DNA of 64,000 nt from Dipteris shenzhenensis (lineage: Eukaryota > Polypodiophyta > Polypodiopsida > Gleicheniales). Position numbers and translations under genes: made by a program. Location of the stretch: NCBI GenBank assembly GCA_047967505.1, contig CM106538.1; one strand, given 5' to 3'. The notes under the pieces are model-generated. The model had not been told where the DNA came from and searched no databases. It saw only the letters and a list, made by a program, of their open reading frames with translations. Each line of letters starts with the position of its first letter. The first letter of the stretch is position 1. This document shows, piece after piece, positions 24,443 through 36,659 of the stretch.

Positions 24443-25690
24443 TGGAGAATCAAAAATTTGATTACTGTAGAACTGATACAATAGATGGTGCTGCCTCCCA
24501 ACCGTACGCTCCTATGAAAGAAGCTTCAATGGCATGCTAGAAATAGTAGAAGATGGAGGCTGGATGCTAAGGAATCAGGGTTGCTGTAGCTAGTGATGAA
24601 ATGGGCTTCACGGGCTTGCTCTTATATAGCCACCAGTCATAGTCGGTTAGGCTCAATTGGGTGGCCGACCTAGTTCGCCCAAAATGGTCGATTGGGGGGG
24701 GGTCCCGAAATAGGCCACCGACCATACGATAGAACCGGTGCGCAAAACAGAGCAACTGACCTACGGAGTCTGTTCGGCCCAGAGCCATCCGAGATCATCT
24801 GAGGCTCCAAACAGGCCCCGCAACCCAAGAGTGGACTGCCTCGGGAAATGCTCCATCTACCCTTAGTGTGGTCAGTCAAGGGATACCTTCCCGCACTTGC
24901 ATGTAGCCTAGTTGGCAATGTGCCAACTCTATCTGAAGCCGTCCAGCCATCAGGCGCCACACATGGCCCCCATCTGGTGTCCACCAGGACCTACCAGATA
25001 ACCGAGCTACTCAAATGCCTTCTCCTCATATGGGGGGCTTACATGTAGAGTTAGCTGGTTCCCGTGTAGTTACATGAGAGTGGAACATTGATATCTAACA
25101 TCCCCCCTCAATGTCCACCTGCAAGTGAACTTACTTTTTCGACCCAATGCCAAGTCGATGAAGATGCCTCTCCAATAAGTCTCTTCCAAGAGCCTTTGTG
25201 AAGATGTCCGTAGCATTCTCTGTAGTCGGACACTGTAGTCGGACAGTACTACAAGTCGACCTCTCCATCCATGATGAGCTCGCATACTCGCGTACAAAGT
25301 GATATTGAATCTCAATGTGTTTTGTGTGAGCATGGAACACTGGGTTCTTTGCAATCACCATGCAACTCTAATTGTCACATGATAACTGTGTAGGCTTGTT
25401 CTGCACTGCACCCATGTCCCCCAAAATCCTCCTCAACCACACTACCTCGCAAGAAGCAAAGCATGCAAATTCGTACTCGGCCTCGGTAGAAGAAAGAGCA
25501 ACTGTGGGTTGCTTCTTCCTGACCCATGACACAACTCCAGATCTAAGTGAGAAACAATACCCTGTCACTGATCTCTTACTATCCACATCTCCTGCCCACC
25601 AATCCGAGTCATAGAATCCGGTCAAGATGTTGCCCTTGTATAGGTGATGCCATAATCAAGTGTGCCTTTGATGTATTTTAGCACCATACC
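24443..25690 (-). mobile_element. Third copia family: 3' LTR plus RNase H
   Basis: A leftward element end. An LTR of about 658 bp (24443-25100, inner edge TGTTAGATATCAATG on the minus strand) is preceded by the RNase H part of pol (25105-25690). RNase H pieces include [56 protein letters not shown] and ATDIFTKALGRDLLERHL. The catalytic DSDW and STEAEY motifs are visible. A frame change falls near 25350-25370 and another near 25220. Integrase and most of the reverse transcriptase are missing. Confidence 0.85.
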
Positions 25691-26165
25691 CGATTTGGAG
25701 GTAAGACTATATAAAATTTATCGTACACTTTGTGGTCCCTAAGTTTTATTGTGATGTTTCCACTGTCCATTGTGTTTACCTGAGTTCAGTTTTGACATGC
25801 AGGTGCAATTACATGAAAAGTTTGCTGTCTTTCAGATGATGTAGCAACAATATTATTTTTCCCAAAAAATGATGTATAGAGTCCAGTCCAACCAGCCTCT
25901 TTGTATTTTCCCATCCCCACCAACAATTGCCAGTACAGAAGATGAGGATCCAATGTGTCTTATGATTGCACAGCCCTGTGGTGGATGTGGCTTTCCTATT
26001 GATTGAAAAGAATTTGTTGTGGTTGTGTGCTTGCATGTGGCCATCCTTACCACTAGTTTTGTTTTGCAATCTGTGTTTGGAAGACACACATTGTAGGGTG
26101 GAGGGTTGCTTGGAAAAAATCCCCATAGTAGCAAAATCGATGGTTTTAGGTTCATCAATTAGTAT
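25691..26165. other. Unidentified insert between copia pieces
   Basis: This 475-bp stretch matches neither the flanking RNase H nor the LTR. No motif recognised. Confidence 0.35.
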
Positions 26166-26444
26166 TTAAAAATTTGATTACTGTAGAACTGATAGAAAAG
26201 ATAGTAGCGGTTTCTTTGCAATAGACTCCACCAAACATTGGACTGATGAAAATGATGCTTTTGTGCCAACTCTATCTGAAGCCGTCCAACCATTAGGCCA
26301 CACATGGCCCCCATCTAGTGTCCAAACCAAGACCTACCGAATAACCGAGCTACTCAAATGCCTTCTCCTCATATGGGGAGGCTTGCAAGTAGAGTTAGCT
26401 AGTTCCCGCGTAGTTACACGAGAGTGGAGCATTGATATCTAACA
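26166..26444 (-). repeat. Internally deleted second LTR of third copia family
   Basis: It shares both ends with 24443-25100 ('aaaatttgattactgtagaa' at the outer end, 'cattgatatctaaca' at the inner end), but about 380 bp of the middle is missing. Confidence 0.75.
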
Positions 26445-26715
26445 GTAAAATCTGCCTTTCTGAATGGGGATCTCAAGGAGGAGGTATACGTGGAACAACC
26501 ACCAAGTTTTGTGATCCCTGGTTCAGAGGGTAAAGTCTGTAAACTAAAGAAGGCACTTTACGGGCTGAAACAGGCCCCACGAGCATGGTACCAACAAATT
26601 GATGCCTACTTTCTGCAAAATGGGTTCAGGAGGAGCCCATCAGATGCAAATTTGTATATCTTCAGAGAAGGAGGCAGGTGTATGATCGTGGTCCTTTATG
26701 TGGACTACTTTAAAA
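26445..26715 (+). pseudogene. Copia reverse transcriptase fragment
   Basis: Rightward reading gives VKSAFLNGDLKEEVYVEQPP, KVCKLKKALYGLKQAPRAWY, QQIDAYFLQNGFRRSPSDA and MIVVLYVDYF. These are the central copia RT motifs, ending at the catalytic box, where the second Asp of YVDD is replaced (YVDY) just before the similarity stops. The strand is opposite to the adjoining LTR, so it belongs to a different, truncated insertion. Confidence 0.85.
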
Positions 26716-27380
26716 ATAATAATACCTAATAACCTCACATAATATACAATAACCCCATCATGACATACATGCTAATTCTAAAACTACATAATATCTAGTT
26801 GTATTGAAAATACATAGATAGTATTAACAATAGTGCATAACTATTTACTAAAAAAATGGCAATAAGAAATTACTTGTAATTAAAGCATAATGAAATGTAT
26901 ATCAATAGCAAAGAAACAATCTACATAGTTCTGCGAGAAATCTAAATTGTACAGCAAGAGAAGAGAAGATAAATAATACCATTTATCGTACTACTAATAT
27001 AAATAGTGTAAATTTCCAAACTCTTTAGATTTATACTTGTTAGTTTTGCTAATAGTAGAAAAAGAGCAAGTCGACAAGACAAAGATAGTAGTATATAAAA
27101 CAAGAAAGTAAAATGCCAGATCCCAAAAAAGAAGAAAGTAGTAGCCACCAAGACAAGCAGGTGTTTCTCTCACAACAGTCATTCCTGTTGGAACGAGCAG
27201 CCCACAATAGATAATTGTTTTAGTGAATGTTCATCTTTGTCTTTCTTGCTTAGTCGTTGACTGTGGAAGGCATCAATCCATTTGATTCTTAAATATGTTT
27301 TCTTTGTTCCTTACAGATGTGATTGAATGATGTAATAGACTGGAGACAACATGTCCCTGTTGCTATCTCAAAGTTGAACT
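26716..27380. other. AT-rich spacer
   Basis: No coding signal or repeat structure recognised. Confidence 0.45.
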
Positions 27381-27393
27381 TTATGAAAAGGGT

Positions 27394-27999
27394 ATGATGG
27401 TTGTGACGATTGCACCATTTGAAAACACACTCTGCTCTATGCCCCCCAGCACTGCCACCATTGCCAATAATGAGAATACAGATCCTGAAGGAGGTTTCAT
27501 ATTTGAGGGGAGTGATTATTATGATGGACCCAGCACGTTCAACGTTACAGATCACTCTGGCATAAGCTTTGGACGTGACCCTGAGGAGTTTCAAAATAGG
27601 GATTCGACTTTGGATAAAACCTGCCTGGCTTCTTCTGGTGAAGCTGATTATTTTATAGGAGAAGGCCAAGTCTCCAAAACTTCGGATGAGGAGAGCCAGC
27701 ATGACCCTGACGGAGTACAAGTGCAGGATGGTGTGCCAAGTCAAGGCCCAGGATCTTTCAATCCTGAATCAAATTCTAGCTTTAGAGGGTTTCATGTAGT
27801 TTTGATAGAGCCTCTAAAAAATAAACCACAATGCCAAATGTTGAAGGTGAGTACTTTGCAAGCTACAATACCAAGTTCTAGTATCACTACAAGTACTCAA
27901 AAAAGAGAACGTTCATCTATAAAGAAAGGAAAAAAGGAAGAACAAGAGCATGAAGAAGAGGAAGGTGTCAATGAAGAACCTAAATCTTCATCTCAATGA
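27394..27999 (+). CDS. Hypothetical 201-residue ORF, acidic-basic tail
   Basis: An uninterrupted 201-codon frame starting at ATG. No domain is recognised. The first 130 residues are acidic and Ser/Gly-rich. Residues from about 168 form a KKGKKEEQEHEEEE-type mixed-charge tail. A candidate acceptor (CTTACAG, near 27317) lies upstream, and downstream segments at 28.27-28.5 kb also encode short KEDEED peptides after T-rich acceptor-like tracts. It could therefore be one exon of a decayed multi-exon gene, or a transposon accessory gene. There is no functional evidence. Confidence 0.35.
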   Translation: MMVVTIAPFENTLCSMPPSTATIANNENTDPEGGFIFEGSDYYDGPSTFNVTDHSGISFGRDPEEFQNRDSTLDKTCLASSGEADYFIGEGQVSKTSDEESQHDPDGVQVQDGVPSQGPGSFNPESNSSFRGFHVVLIEPLKNKPQCQMLKVSTLQATIPSSSITTSTQKRERSSIKKGKKEEQEHEEEEGVNEEPKSSSQ

Positions 28000-28179
28000 G
28001 TGAGTGGTGATAGATGATGACCTAGGCTATATTTGGGGCCAAAACACATATGTTGTAAATGTACATAGGGTGCTTAGAGTAGGCGTCTTCACAAATAGCA
28101 TGACATTAGACCTAGCCTATGTTGGCCAGACAAAGACAAAAGAAAGTGTATCAGTTTTAAGAAACTTGAGGTTTTGCAT

Positions 28180-28545
28180 GAAACCTTATCTTTATACTTC
28201 TATGCTTGTTTAACAAAGCCTTTTTTGAATTAATTGGGATGTGTAAATCTCATAACTTTTTTACCTATTTATAGCAGAAGGAGGATGAGGAGGACATAGT
28301 AAGCTCATGTGAAGAAGAATGCGATTCCCATTAAGATGAGTCATGAAAATATGACTACATCGCAGCAAGTATGGAACCTTATCTTTATACTTGTATGCTT
28401 GTTTAACAAAGCCTTTAGTTGGGATTTGTAAATCTCATAAATTGTTTATCTTTTCATTGTAGAAGGAGGATGTGGAGGACATAGCAAGCGAAGAAGAATA
28501 CGATGTAGCTAACTCTCTCAGTAAGTTGAGTCATGAATATATGAA
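28180..28545 (+). repeat. Tandem duplication of an intron-exon unit
   Basis: Two copies of a unit of about 190 bp. Shared landmarks in order are 'aaccttatctttatac', 'gcttgtttaacaaagcct', 'tgtaaatctcataa', a T-rich acceptor-like tract ending AG, and 'aaggaggatg.ggaggacat'. The coding-like part gives KEDxEDIxS peptides in both. Confidence 0.75.
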
Positions 28546-28636
28546 TATATTACAGGAGGTTTGAAGCTCATTTAATGTTACGTTGTTAATTCGACAAAAC
28601 CTCATATTATTGCATTTGGTAAAGAGAAGCTTTTAA

Positions 28637-28710
28637 TCCTCTTGAATCCTAAGAAAGAGGTTAATGAGAAAGTCATTAACCTCTTGAATCCTAAGAAAGA
28701 GGTTAATGAC
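28637..28710. repeat. Direct repeat, about 30 bp x 2
   Basis: 'cctcttgaatcctaagaaag' followed by 'aggttaatga' occurs twice, separated by 13 bp. Confidence 0.8.
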
Positions 28711-28812
28711 AGTCATTACAACCATCCTCATGTTTGATGCAAACTTTTCCTTGGCTTTATACTTTTATATTTTGATTAAACCTAACAAGCTAATACTCAT
28801 TTTTTTTGGATA

Positions 28813-28949
28813 GTACTATTATAGCACAATTTTCTAAATTTATACAAAGAGTTTCATATATGCTCGATCCTCTTATTTTTGAAGTGCTTAGCAATAAACA
28901 AAATACCATAGAGGACGTTTGCAAGTGGTTGAAGCGTGTCCTATGAGTG
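28813..28949 (+). CDS. Possible terminal exon, hypothetical
   Basis: After a poly-T/AG acceptor-like tract, a frame of about 45 codons reads IIAQFSKFIQRVSYMLDPLI and continues to KWLKRVL followed by a stop. It is amphipathic and protein-like, but no family is recognised. It could be the last exon of the gene represented by 27394-27999. Confidence 0.25.
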
Positions 28950-30510
28950 AGAGTGCTAAAAGGAAAAGGGTTGGCTCTCCTTTCATCACTTAATACAATA
29001 TTTTTAGACATCAAGGTCAGGGTAGAGCACCCAATGAAAAGTGATGATTTTCTATATATATGTCACTTATGAACAAGTAAGTACCTTTGGGCAACTCCTT
29101 CACCTTCTAAAGACATGATATTAAGTAGGCCTTACCACTTGATATATCATTCAAGGGTAGTGTCTATACTCTTACAACCAGTATCTCTCAACACAAGTCA
29201 CCTATCTTCAAAATGATAACTATTCCTTTGCAAATGGCACTCAAACATAGACAATGTAAACATCATTACCATAAATGACAAGTACCATGATACTTGTGGA
29301 GTCCATTTTGGAGTCAATACTTAGTCAAACAGAGATCTATTAGTGTAGCCAACTAAAACAGATATGGAATAAAATTTTTGACTGGTTAAACCTCTGGATG
29401 GTCAAAGTTTGACCATATTTTGACTGTTTTTCCCAAATCGAATAATCTGAAGCTAGAGGGTGCAATTGAGGCTGTAGAGAAGGGCATTTAAGGGCTTTTA
29501 GAGACAAATGAAAGGCCTAACATCAGAGAAGATCCTCAGGAGAGGATAGGCGAAAAAACGAGCTGCATTGTCTGTGGGAATCCCTCTTTTTTTACTAGTC
29601 TTTTGCTTTGTTCTCAGCATTCTGTGGACCACTTTCCATTAAAATGCATCAGCACCTTCCCAAGAGTGTCGCCCAGCACACCCTTAGAGGAATTGACGAG
29701 ATATGGCTCTAGTAAGCTGAATTGCGTAAAATTTTGTCGAGCATTCTGAGTCTCAGCACGGGCAACAAAGGCCTAATTGCATAGATCGCAATGGTGAAGA
29801 CATGCGCCTTATCTAGATAAAGCTATAGCATGAAGCATTTTAAAAGTTAACGGTCGGATGTTGAGATATGGCACCTCCAATGGTCAGGCCATAAGAGAGC
29901 TCAAACAAAATGAAGGTGATGAAGAAGATAAAATCTTGGGTTCTAGGTGACTCTAAGAGCTAGGTAGGATCGACCTTGCTCTAATACCAAATGAAGAGGT
30001 GAGTGGGATAAAAGAGGTGCATCATGGCAAGGAGTGAGAACACATGAGATATAGAAATGAGTGTTCTATCGATTGTGAGAGAGGTGACTCTATCTTATAG
30101 AAATGGAAAGAGGGTGGCCTAGATCATAGGCACCTTCCCTACATCATTGGTGGCAATCAGCCCCTACATCAGTGGGACTGGCCTAAATCAAAGGAACCTC
30201 CCATGTGGGGGCCTTTGGCTTACATCATCACTTAGGTCACACACTAGACACATCATAGCACTAGATGTGCCTCTACAACACACACACACACACACACATC
30301 TGACTTCCCTAGATGCACACATGCACCATAGAGCAAGTCCTTGACCATAGTTATCCCAACAGTGGAATGGACAAGCAACTTGAAGGCCTGGTTGACTACA
30401 ACATGAAAATTCATAGGGTGGTGTCCCTATCCATTTGTTCAAGGATGCCACATTGTCAAAAGCAGCTCGAGTGATCACTCTCCTTACCCAAATTTAGCAC
30501 ACGGAGTATC
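28950..30510. other. No recognisable gene
   Basis: It contains a (CA)n run at 30276-30298. A sequence 'gctctaatacca' near 29977-29988 resembles a leftward tRNA-Met primer site, but no LTR pair could be shown around it. Confidence 0.4.
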
Positions 30511-30515
30511 ATAGT

Positions 30516-30965
30516 GTGATACTCCCAAATCTATTGGCGTATCTCCATAAGCCGGAGGAAACTAATTGGGCTGATCACTTTTATAGGGAGATTGTCACTA
30601 TGTGTACACACTTCAGGAGAAATTTTGGCAATCCCATGTTCATCATGTCCATAATTCACCACATCTCCAATGATGCCATTTCAAAAGGGTATGGGGATGC
30701 TGCTAAAGACTGTGTACTATTGATGGCACCAACTAGAAGGACACCTCTGACTATTGATGGCACCAACCAAAAGGCCAACTCCCATTAAGCCATCTCACTC
30801 AAGAAAAGGAGAGAGGAGGAGACAGGCTGGCACGTAGTAGAAGAAGAAGAAGAGGCCAAATGAAAGCAAGAGCAAGATGCTCTCCTACAACAACAAGAAA
30901 TTGAGATAAAAAGACAAGAAGAAGAAGAAGCACAAAAGAAAGAAGCAGAGGCTCTTGGAGATTAG
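30516..30965 (+). pseudogene. Hypothetical reading-frame relic, coiled-coil end
   Basis: A frame of about 150 codons with two in-frame stops (TAA 30786-30788, TGA near 30868). The first part (NLLAYLHKPEETNWADHFYR, MFIMSIIHHISNDAIS) is hydrophobic and amphipathic. The second part is Glu/Lys/Gln-rich (QQQEIEIKRQEEEEAQKKEA), predicting a charged coiled coil. No family is recognised; it may be a retroelement structural-protein relic. Confidence 0.35.
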
Positions 30966-31137
30966 TGCTCATCCTCATGGGGTGTGTGTAGTCTCGACGG
31001 TGACTCACGTGTCATGGGGATGTTGAATGAATTCCGATGGAGCCTCCACTCTAAGATAATCCTTGTGAGAGAAATGCAAGGCATGAGCCATCCACATGTG
31101 TCACTCAAGCTGCGTCCGGATTGTTGCAAAATGTGTT

Positions 31138-31235
31138 TCCACGAGAGAAAGAGGGAAGGAGGAGAGGAGAGAAGAGAGAGGAGAAGGGAGGGAGAAGGAG
31201 AAGGGAAGAGGAGAGTGAGGGGGGATGGAGTGCTA
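31138..31235. repeat. Purine-rich (GA) tract
   Basis: Polypurine simple sequence (agagagg/gaagg units). Confidence 0.7.
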
Positions 31236-31239
31236 AACA

Positions 31240-33860
31240 CAAGGGCACTACGATAGAAACAAGGGAAGACCCAAAACACTCTTGGAAGAGAAGAGGGAGC
31301 TTGTATTCAAACTTGTGCAAACAACAATGAACACCAAAGTCAACCCTTGAGTCCGTAGTGTGCCAAGGCATATTGCTATTCTTTCCATCTCTCCCTACTA
31401 GCAGAAATAGCGCTTGTGTTAACCATATAAGAGCGCTTGGAACAAGCCTGGCATTAGGAGGTGTTCCTAACTAGCTACCAAATAGCACTTGTGTTAGCCT
31501 CATGCCTCCAAGCCTTAAGACATTTGGGGCTCAAACCCTCTATACAAGGCTCAAAACCTGGAGTGGCGAGGCTTAACTCCCGCGAGACACTTAACCGTAG
31601 CTTGCACAGCTAGAACCTACAACCTGTGAGCTTGAACTTGCAATCTGTAAGCTAGAACCTACAACTTGTAGGCCCTAGATAACATCATAATTTCCATAAA
31701 CCTGCCAAAAACTCCTAGATGGTGAAGTAACTAAGAAGGAAAGGGTTCACATATGTCATGGTACTGCTGCAAAAACCGACAAGTAAAACAAAATGAAAAC
31801 CGGCAAGGGTTCAATACCTGCCATGCAGCAAGTGCGCAACCTTGAAGAACATCCAGTCAGCTACACTAGGTAGTACACGCAATAAGATGAGCTACTGATT
31901 CATCTTAACCAGGCTCAGCTAGTGCAAGTCTCAGGGGACGTACAAGGCTACCATCAGAGGCGCACACAAATCGAAACAGCGAGGAAGGAGCGAGCGACAA
32001 CCTTTGCAAAATAGAACGTGAAATGCATATCATGAGATCCCAGGCGATCACAGAGTAGTGACAACAATGTAGGCTCGCTTATAAGAAGAAACTCGTAAAC
32101 ACACATAGGGAATACAGACAATCTAGCACCACGAGCTCAGTACCTAAGTAGTACGTGCATATGTGCGTGTATATGTGCAGCGGAGCAGATTGAGTATAGG
32201 TAGTACGTGTATATGTGCAGAGGAGCAGATTGAGTACCGAGAGACTAGGTGAAACCGTTGACTACGGAGGCAACAATGACGAACGGGTGGAGGAAGAACC
32301 ATGCACAATGCATGCGTAACCAAGCCGTGTATAGCAATGGATATGTACACACAGACTCCTTGTGAGTGTGAAATCGAAAGCAATAGTTCGGTGGGAATAA
32401 GCGTAACTTGTAAGAAGTATATGTAGCGCAAGTCCGAGAGACACAACGTTCATCCACCCATAGCTGGTCTAAGCATCAATTAAGCAAGAGACAGAAACAC
32501 GCTACGAGCAAAGGCAGATTTGGTGCAGAAGTGGAGCAAAGGCCATGCAAAATGTGCGATGCAGTTCTGGGTCGTGAGAACAATCGAGACTGCCCATAAA
32601 CTAATCCAGAAAACCGAAGTACAGATAGCGCTTGCCTTAGTAAGCTCTTCCCAGGCACGTAAGCAGCCAAGCCGTCAGCCAAGCAGTAGATAACAGAGAC
32701 GCCATGCAAGCGTTGCAAGTCGACAAACCAACAAAGGGATATGGTTAATACCAAAGAGACATACCTGAACGGCCGCCATTGGAGCACTTGAAAAAGGGAT
32801 GCATTAAGGTCAAAACGCCAAGACACCAGTGGAAGACGGAAGTATGACGAGCAGCAGACCGTTTCTTTCAAGAGTAGTACATAGCAAAGAGGAAGCAGCA
32901 CTTCTCACCACCTATGTCAAGAGTAGAATAGGGTGGAGAGGATAGGACATGACGAGAGAAGAGGTAGGGGGTCGGTAAAGCTTGGCAATTATAAGAAGGC
33001 AGTGCCTCAATATGGGGAAGGAGCACATGCAGCCAAATCACCACAATTAAAGGTAGAGCACCACCAAGAGCCTTAATCTCGAATCTTATCTCCACCCAAA
33101 CCAATTTTATCATGCTAACCATATTTTGTAAGTGAAGTTGTAACAATTGCATTTCAAGGCTTTATTATCACCATATGTATATCGACTATAAGACCATAAG
33201 ATTAGATAAACTAAGCTAGTAAATGCACACCTAGTGTATATACTATCAAGTACACCAAGCTAGTAATTTAATTATGAGTTTAAAAATTATTGTCGAGTTG
33301 TGAAGCATAGTACCAGTAGAGGAGGTCATTTTAATATTACTGGAGAGATCTCCAATTTTAGCAACAAATAACCTTGAAGAGTCACCAAAGAAAAGTTGCA
33401 ATAGTTGAATTGAAACCATGGATGTTTTTAAATACATATGAAGTCCCCCATACAAGTAGAGAGACCATAATGATTTTATTGCCTAATTGTTCATGAATAC
33501 TATCTCATGGAATTATTACAATTCAAAATTCACACCCAAACTAAGTAATGAAAACACCCCACTCAACCATACAATGTCATTGCACTTCATAAAAAAGAAA
33601 CAATCCATTCTAAACTGAAGCAGATGTAATAAATCCTCCGTGCATAAGTAATTTAGAAGGTTCCCTTCATCATGTATGACTTCTCAGTAGCTCATTCTTC
33701 CCCCAAATTAGTGTTACCCTGCATTAACCATAGAATGAACCCCATGTTGTAAGTGTGAGCATGAGTAATCAGTATGCATATTATAGAATAAGGGGCTACA
33801 AGCAATGTATAAATGATTTATTTAGGTACTAGCAGATGATACCAGTGTGATGATGCAGAT
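31240..33860. other. No recognisable gene; local duplication
   Basis: 2.6 kb without convincing coding signal. A direct repeat of about 45 bp around 'gtatatgtgcag.ggagcagattgagta' occurs at about 32165 and 32208. Confidence 0.45.
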
Positions 33861-33861
33861 G

Positions 33862-33935
33862 TGTGTATGTGTGTATGTGTGTGTGTGTGTGTGTGCACGC
33901 ACGCGCGCAGGTGTGTGTATGTGTATGTGAGGGTA
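33862..33935. repeat. (GT)n microsatellite at left transposon flank
   Basis: Imperfect GT/GTAT repeats ending about 12 bp before the left terminal inverted repeat. Confidence 0.8.
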
Positions 33936-33946
33936 CAGATAGATCC

Positions 33947-33977
33947 ATTAGGGGAGAATTGGGGTCTCAAAAGGGCC
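33947..33977 (+). repeat. Left terminal inverted repeat, 31 bp
   Basis: Begins attaggggagaattggggtc. It pairs with 48807-48837 in inverse orientation, with mismatches at only two positions. Confidence 0.85.
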
Positions 33978-34149
33978 TCATAAGGAATGAATTGGGAAAT
34001 GCTTAGAGGGCTAATGCAAGGGGCTTGGAGGGTTCGAAAGAGGCCTAACCAGCCCAATCTAGGTGGGTTAAGCCTATATTTGAGCCCACCTCTCCCCCAT
34101 CAATGAGGGGAGGGGGCCACTTTTAGAAATTTGAATTTCAAATTTTGAA

Positions 34150-34625
34150 TCTCCCTCCCTCCCTCTCTCTCTCTCTCCCTCCCTCCCTCTCTCTCCCTCC
34201 CTCCCTCCCTCCCTCCCTCCTCCTTCTCCCTCTCCCTCTCCCTCTCCCTCCCTCCCCCTCCCTCCTCCTCTCCCCTCCTCCGTCTTGCTCCTCCTCCTTG
34301 CTCCTCCCTCTCCCCTCCTCCTCCTCCTTCTGGCTCCTCCTCCTCCTTCTAGCTCCTCCTCCCTCCTTCCTCTCCCCTCCTTCTCCAGTCGCCCAGGATC
34401 CCTCTCCTCTACTCCTCCCTCTTGCAGAATCTCTCCCCTCCTCCTCCCTCCTGTAGCATCTCTCCCCTCCTCCTCCCTTCTACAGCAACTCCTTCCCTCC
34501 CTTCTACACCTGTCGCCCTACTCTTCTCCTCCTCTTCCTCTTGCCCTCATCTACTTCATCTCCTCCCTCTTCCTTGCTACTCTCTCCCTCTCACTGCTCC
34601 TTCTTTGCCAGCTCTCTCCTACATT
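34150..34625 (+). repeat. Pyrimidine-rich leader of gene A
   Basis: CTCC/CCT-rich for 475 bp, directly before the gene A start. Proline/leucine/serine-rich open frames here are compositional. A mirror-image purine tract sits at the other end of the transposon, before gene B. Confidence 0.7.
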
Positions 34626-36309
34626 TTAGCTTGCATCACTGATACCTCTCTTTGAGTACTCATGGCACCATCCAAGGACATATCCAACAAGTACCATGTG
34701 AATTTACAACTGGAGGTAGAATATGCAAGCACACGCTCTTTGGGATATAGTGGAACTCCTCAAAGTGTGCTCCACAGTCTTCAATTGCAAGGAAAGAAGC
34801 ATCTTGACCTTTGGGTGGATGGAAACTTGTATCCTTTAGACCGTATTACCCAAAAGAGTCCTCCTTTTCATACAGTGCATGATGTTGTTCGGTTTGTTGG
34901 CAAGGGACATGCTAGATTGCTTGGTTATTACAATCGATTGAACCATTCTTAGACATTGGCTATGCAAGCAAGTGAGGTGCAAGTAGAAGAACTTGCAAAT
35001 TTGGAAAATATTACTATTGTGGCAATGCATAATAGTATGTAGGATCTCCAATTGCAAAACAAAGAACTCAATGACAAAGCACATGCACTAGACTTGGAGC
35101 AACATGAATTGGAAGAATCAATCCAGAAGCTTACTGAAAGCAAACAAGATTTGGAAAGGTATATCTATGGCCAAGTTCAACGTGCTGTGAAGAAGGAACG
35201 AGAGAAGTCGATAGAACGAGTACAAAAGTTGAAGGGAACACCTTTGGGACTGAAGGAGAGGAAAAGACAATTGCAATCTATGGATGCATTGTCAACCAAT
35301 AGTGGTGCTCGAAAGAGGAGAATACGGGCTACAAGGTTAGTTCCCCAAATTTTCAATGAAATTTCTTACCCCAAAATATTTGTGGTGTTGCATTGCTTTC
35401 CACTAAGACTCATTTGTACTCTACTTTAGGAATTTCATGGAGGATGTGATGGGAACAATAGAAATGGATGATAGTGATCCTTCATATGTTCTAAGATGTT
35501 TAATAAAGCCAAGTGATGTCATGGAAGTGTTGAAGGACCCTAGACAAAAAGGGCTACGTAAACAAGTTGCTAGAGAGGTAATGAAGGATTTCAAGGGCCT
35601 CGTCCAAGCAAAGGAGGGGCTTGGAGCTTGTGATGCTACTGGTGTAAGTCATGAAGCTTACAACTCTGTTTTTAAAATTTTCAAGTCTGCTATGGAGGAA
35701 AAGTATAAGATATCTACAATGCCATTGCCAACACCGTGGTCTGTAAGGCTTGCATGTCAAGAAACAAACCAATGTACTAGAGAAAAGCTTACAATGACTT
35801 GGAAGAGTAAAAAGAAATCTGGCATCCAAACGTTTGAGATGAATGCTTTCAATAATGTTTATGTGGATGTAGAGAATTTGCAAAGAGCCATGGTCAAATT
35901 CTATGGGATGAGAGGAGAAGGTAAGAGAAATTCCCTCTTCACATTCAACTTTATTTCTTTTGATTTCTATATCCTTATTGAATTTCTCTTTCATTGTACA
36001 GATGGCAAGCTAGTATTTGTTATAAAAATGGATGAAGCTCAATTGGTAAAAGAGCACAAGCTAGAGAGAGTGAGCATTTGTATTATGAATGGCGCCTTGC
36101 ATTTTGCTCAAGGGGATGAGGAAGTTGAGCAGGGTTTCTTAATCCAATTTGAGAAGGACATATGGTGGCTTGTAGCCTTTGAGACCCCAAAGGAGTGCCA
36201 CGAGACATTGAAGTGGGTTTTGGAGAGAACCAACATCCCGTCGATTATTCGAAGACAAGAGGAAGGGCAAACATTAATTGTGGATGGGCATGGAACGTTT
36301 CAAGTTGAA

Positions 36310-36314
36310 TGGCA
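36310..36314 (+). repeat. Target-site duplication, left (TGGCA)
   Basis: Identical to 43505-43509 on the other side of the copia element. Confidence 0.95.
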
Positions 36315-36571
36315 TGACAAAATATGAAGAGGGGAGAGGAGAAGAGTGGAGATGAGGAGAGAGGGCACAGCTAGAGAGCACACCACAAATGACTAACTGT
36401 ACACTAGAATTAGTTGAAAAAATAGAATATATACAAACCCTTTTAGGGTTAGGGTTAGGGGATCTAACCCTTTCCTTTATAGCACTCTATAAGGTTAGTG
36501 CTATGCACATATGATCACGTGATGGTGCTATGCACACATGATCACATGATGTTGAGCGTGAACTCTCAACA
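36315..36571 (-). repeat. 3' LTR of copia copy 2, 257 bp
   Basis: Identical to 43248-43504 except for one C/T difference near 36536. It contains ttttagggttagggttaggg, a telomere-like motif. Confidence 0.95.
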
Positions 36572-36659
36572 CCTTCCCTCAAGATCAACATCATGAAGTA
36601 GGCCTTCCCTCAAGATGATGATTCTGGGGAATCGAAGAAGGACTGATCATTACATTCCA

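Noticed and set aside
29976-29990. Possible tRNA-Met primer site of another LTR element
   Set aside because: The motif gctctaatacca is present but no LTR pair, purine tract or coding sequence could be tied to it.
33939-33946. Target-site duplication at the ends of the TIR transposon
   Set aside because: Left-flank bases (agatagatcc) and right-flank bases (gtgtgcatg) do not match at any plausible length.
34145-34655. Leu/Pro/Ser-rich rightward frames before gene A
   Set aside because: Composition artefact of a CCT/CTC-rich leader; no conserved motif and all three phases are open.
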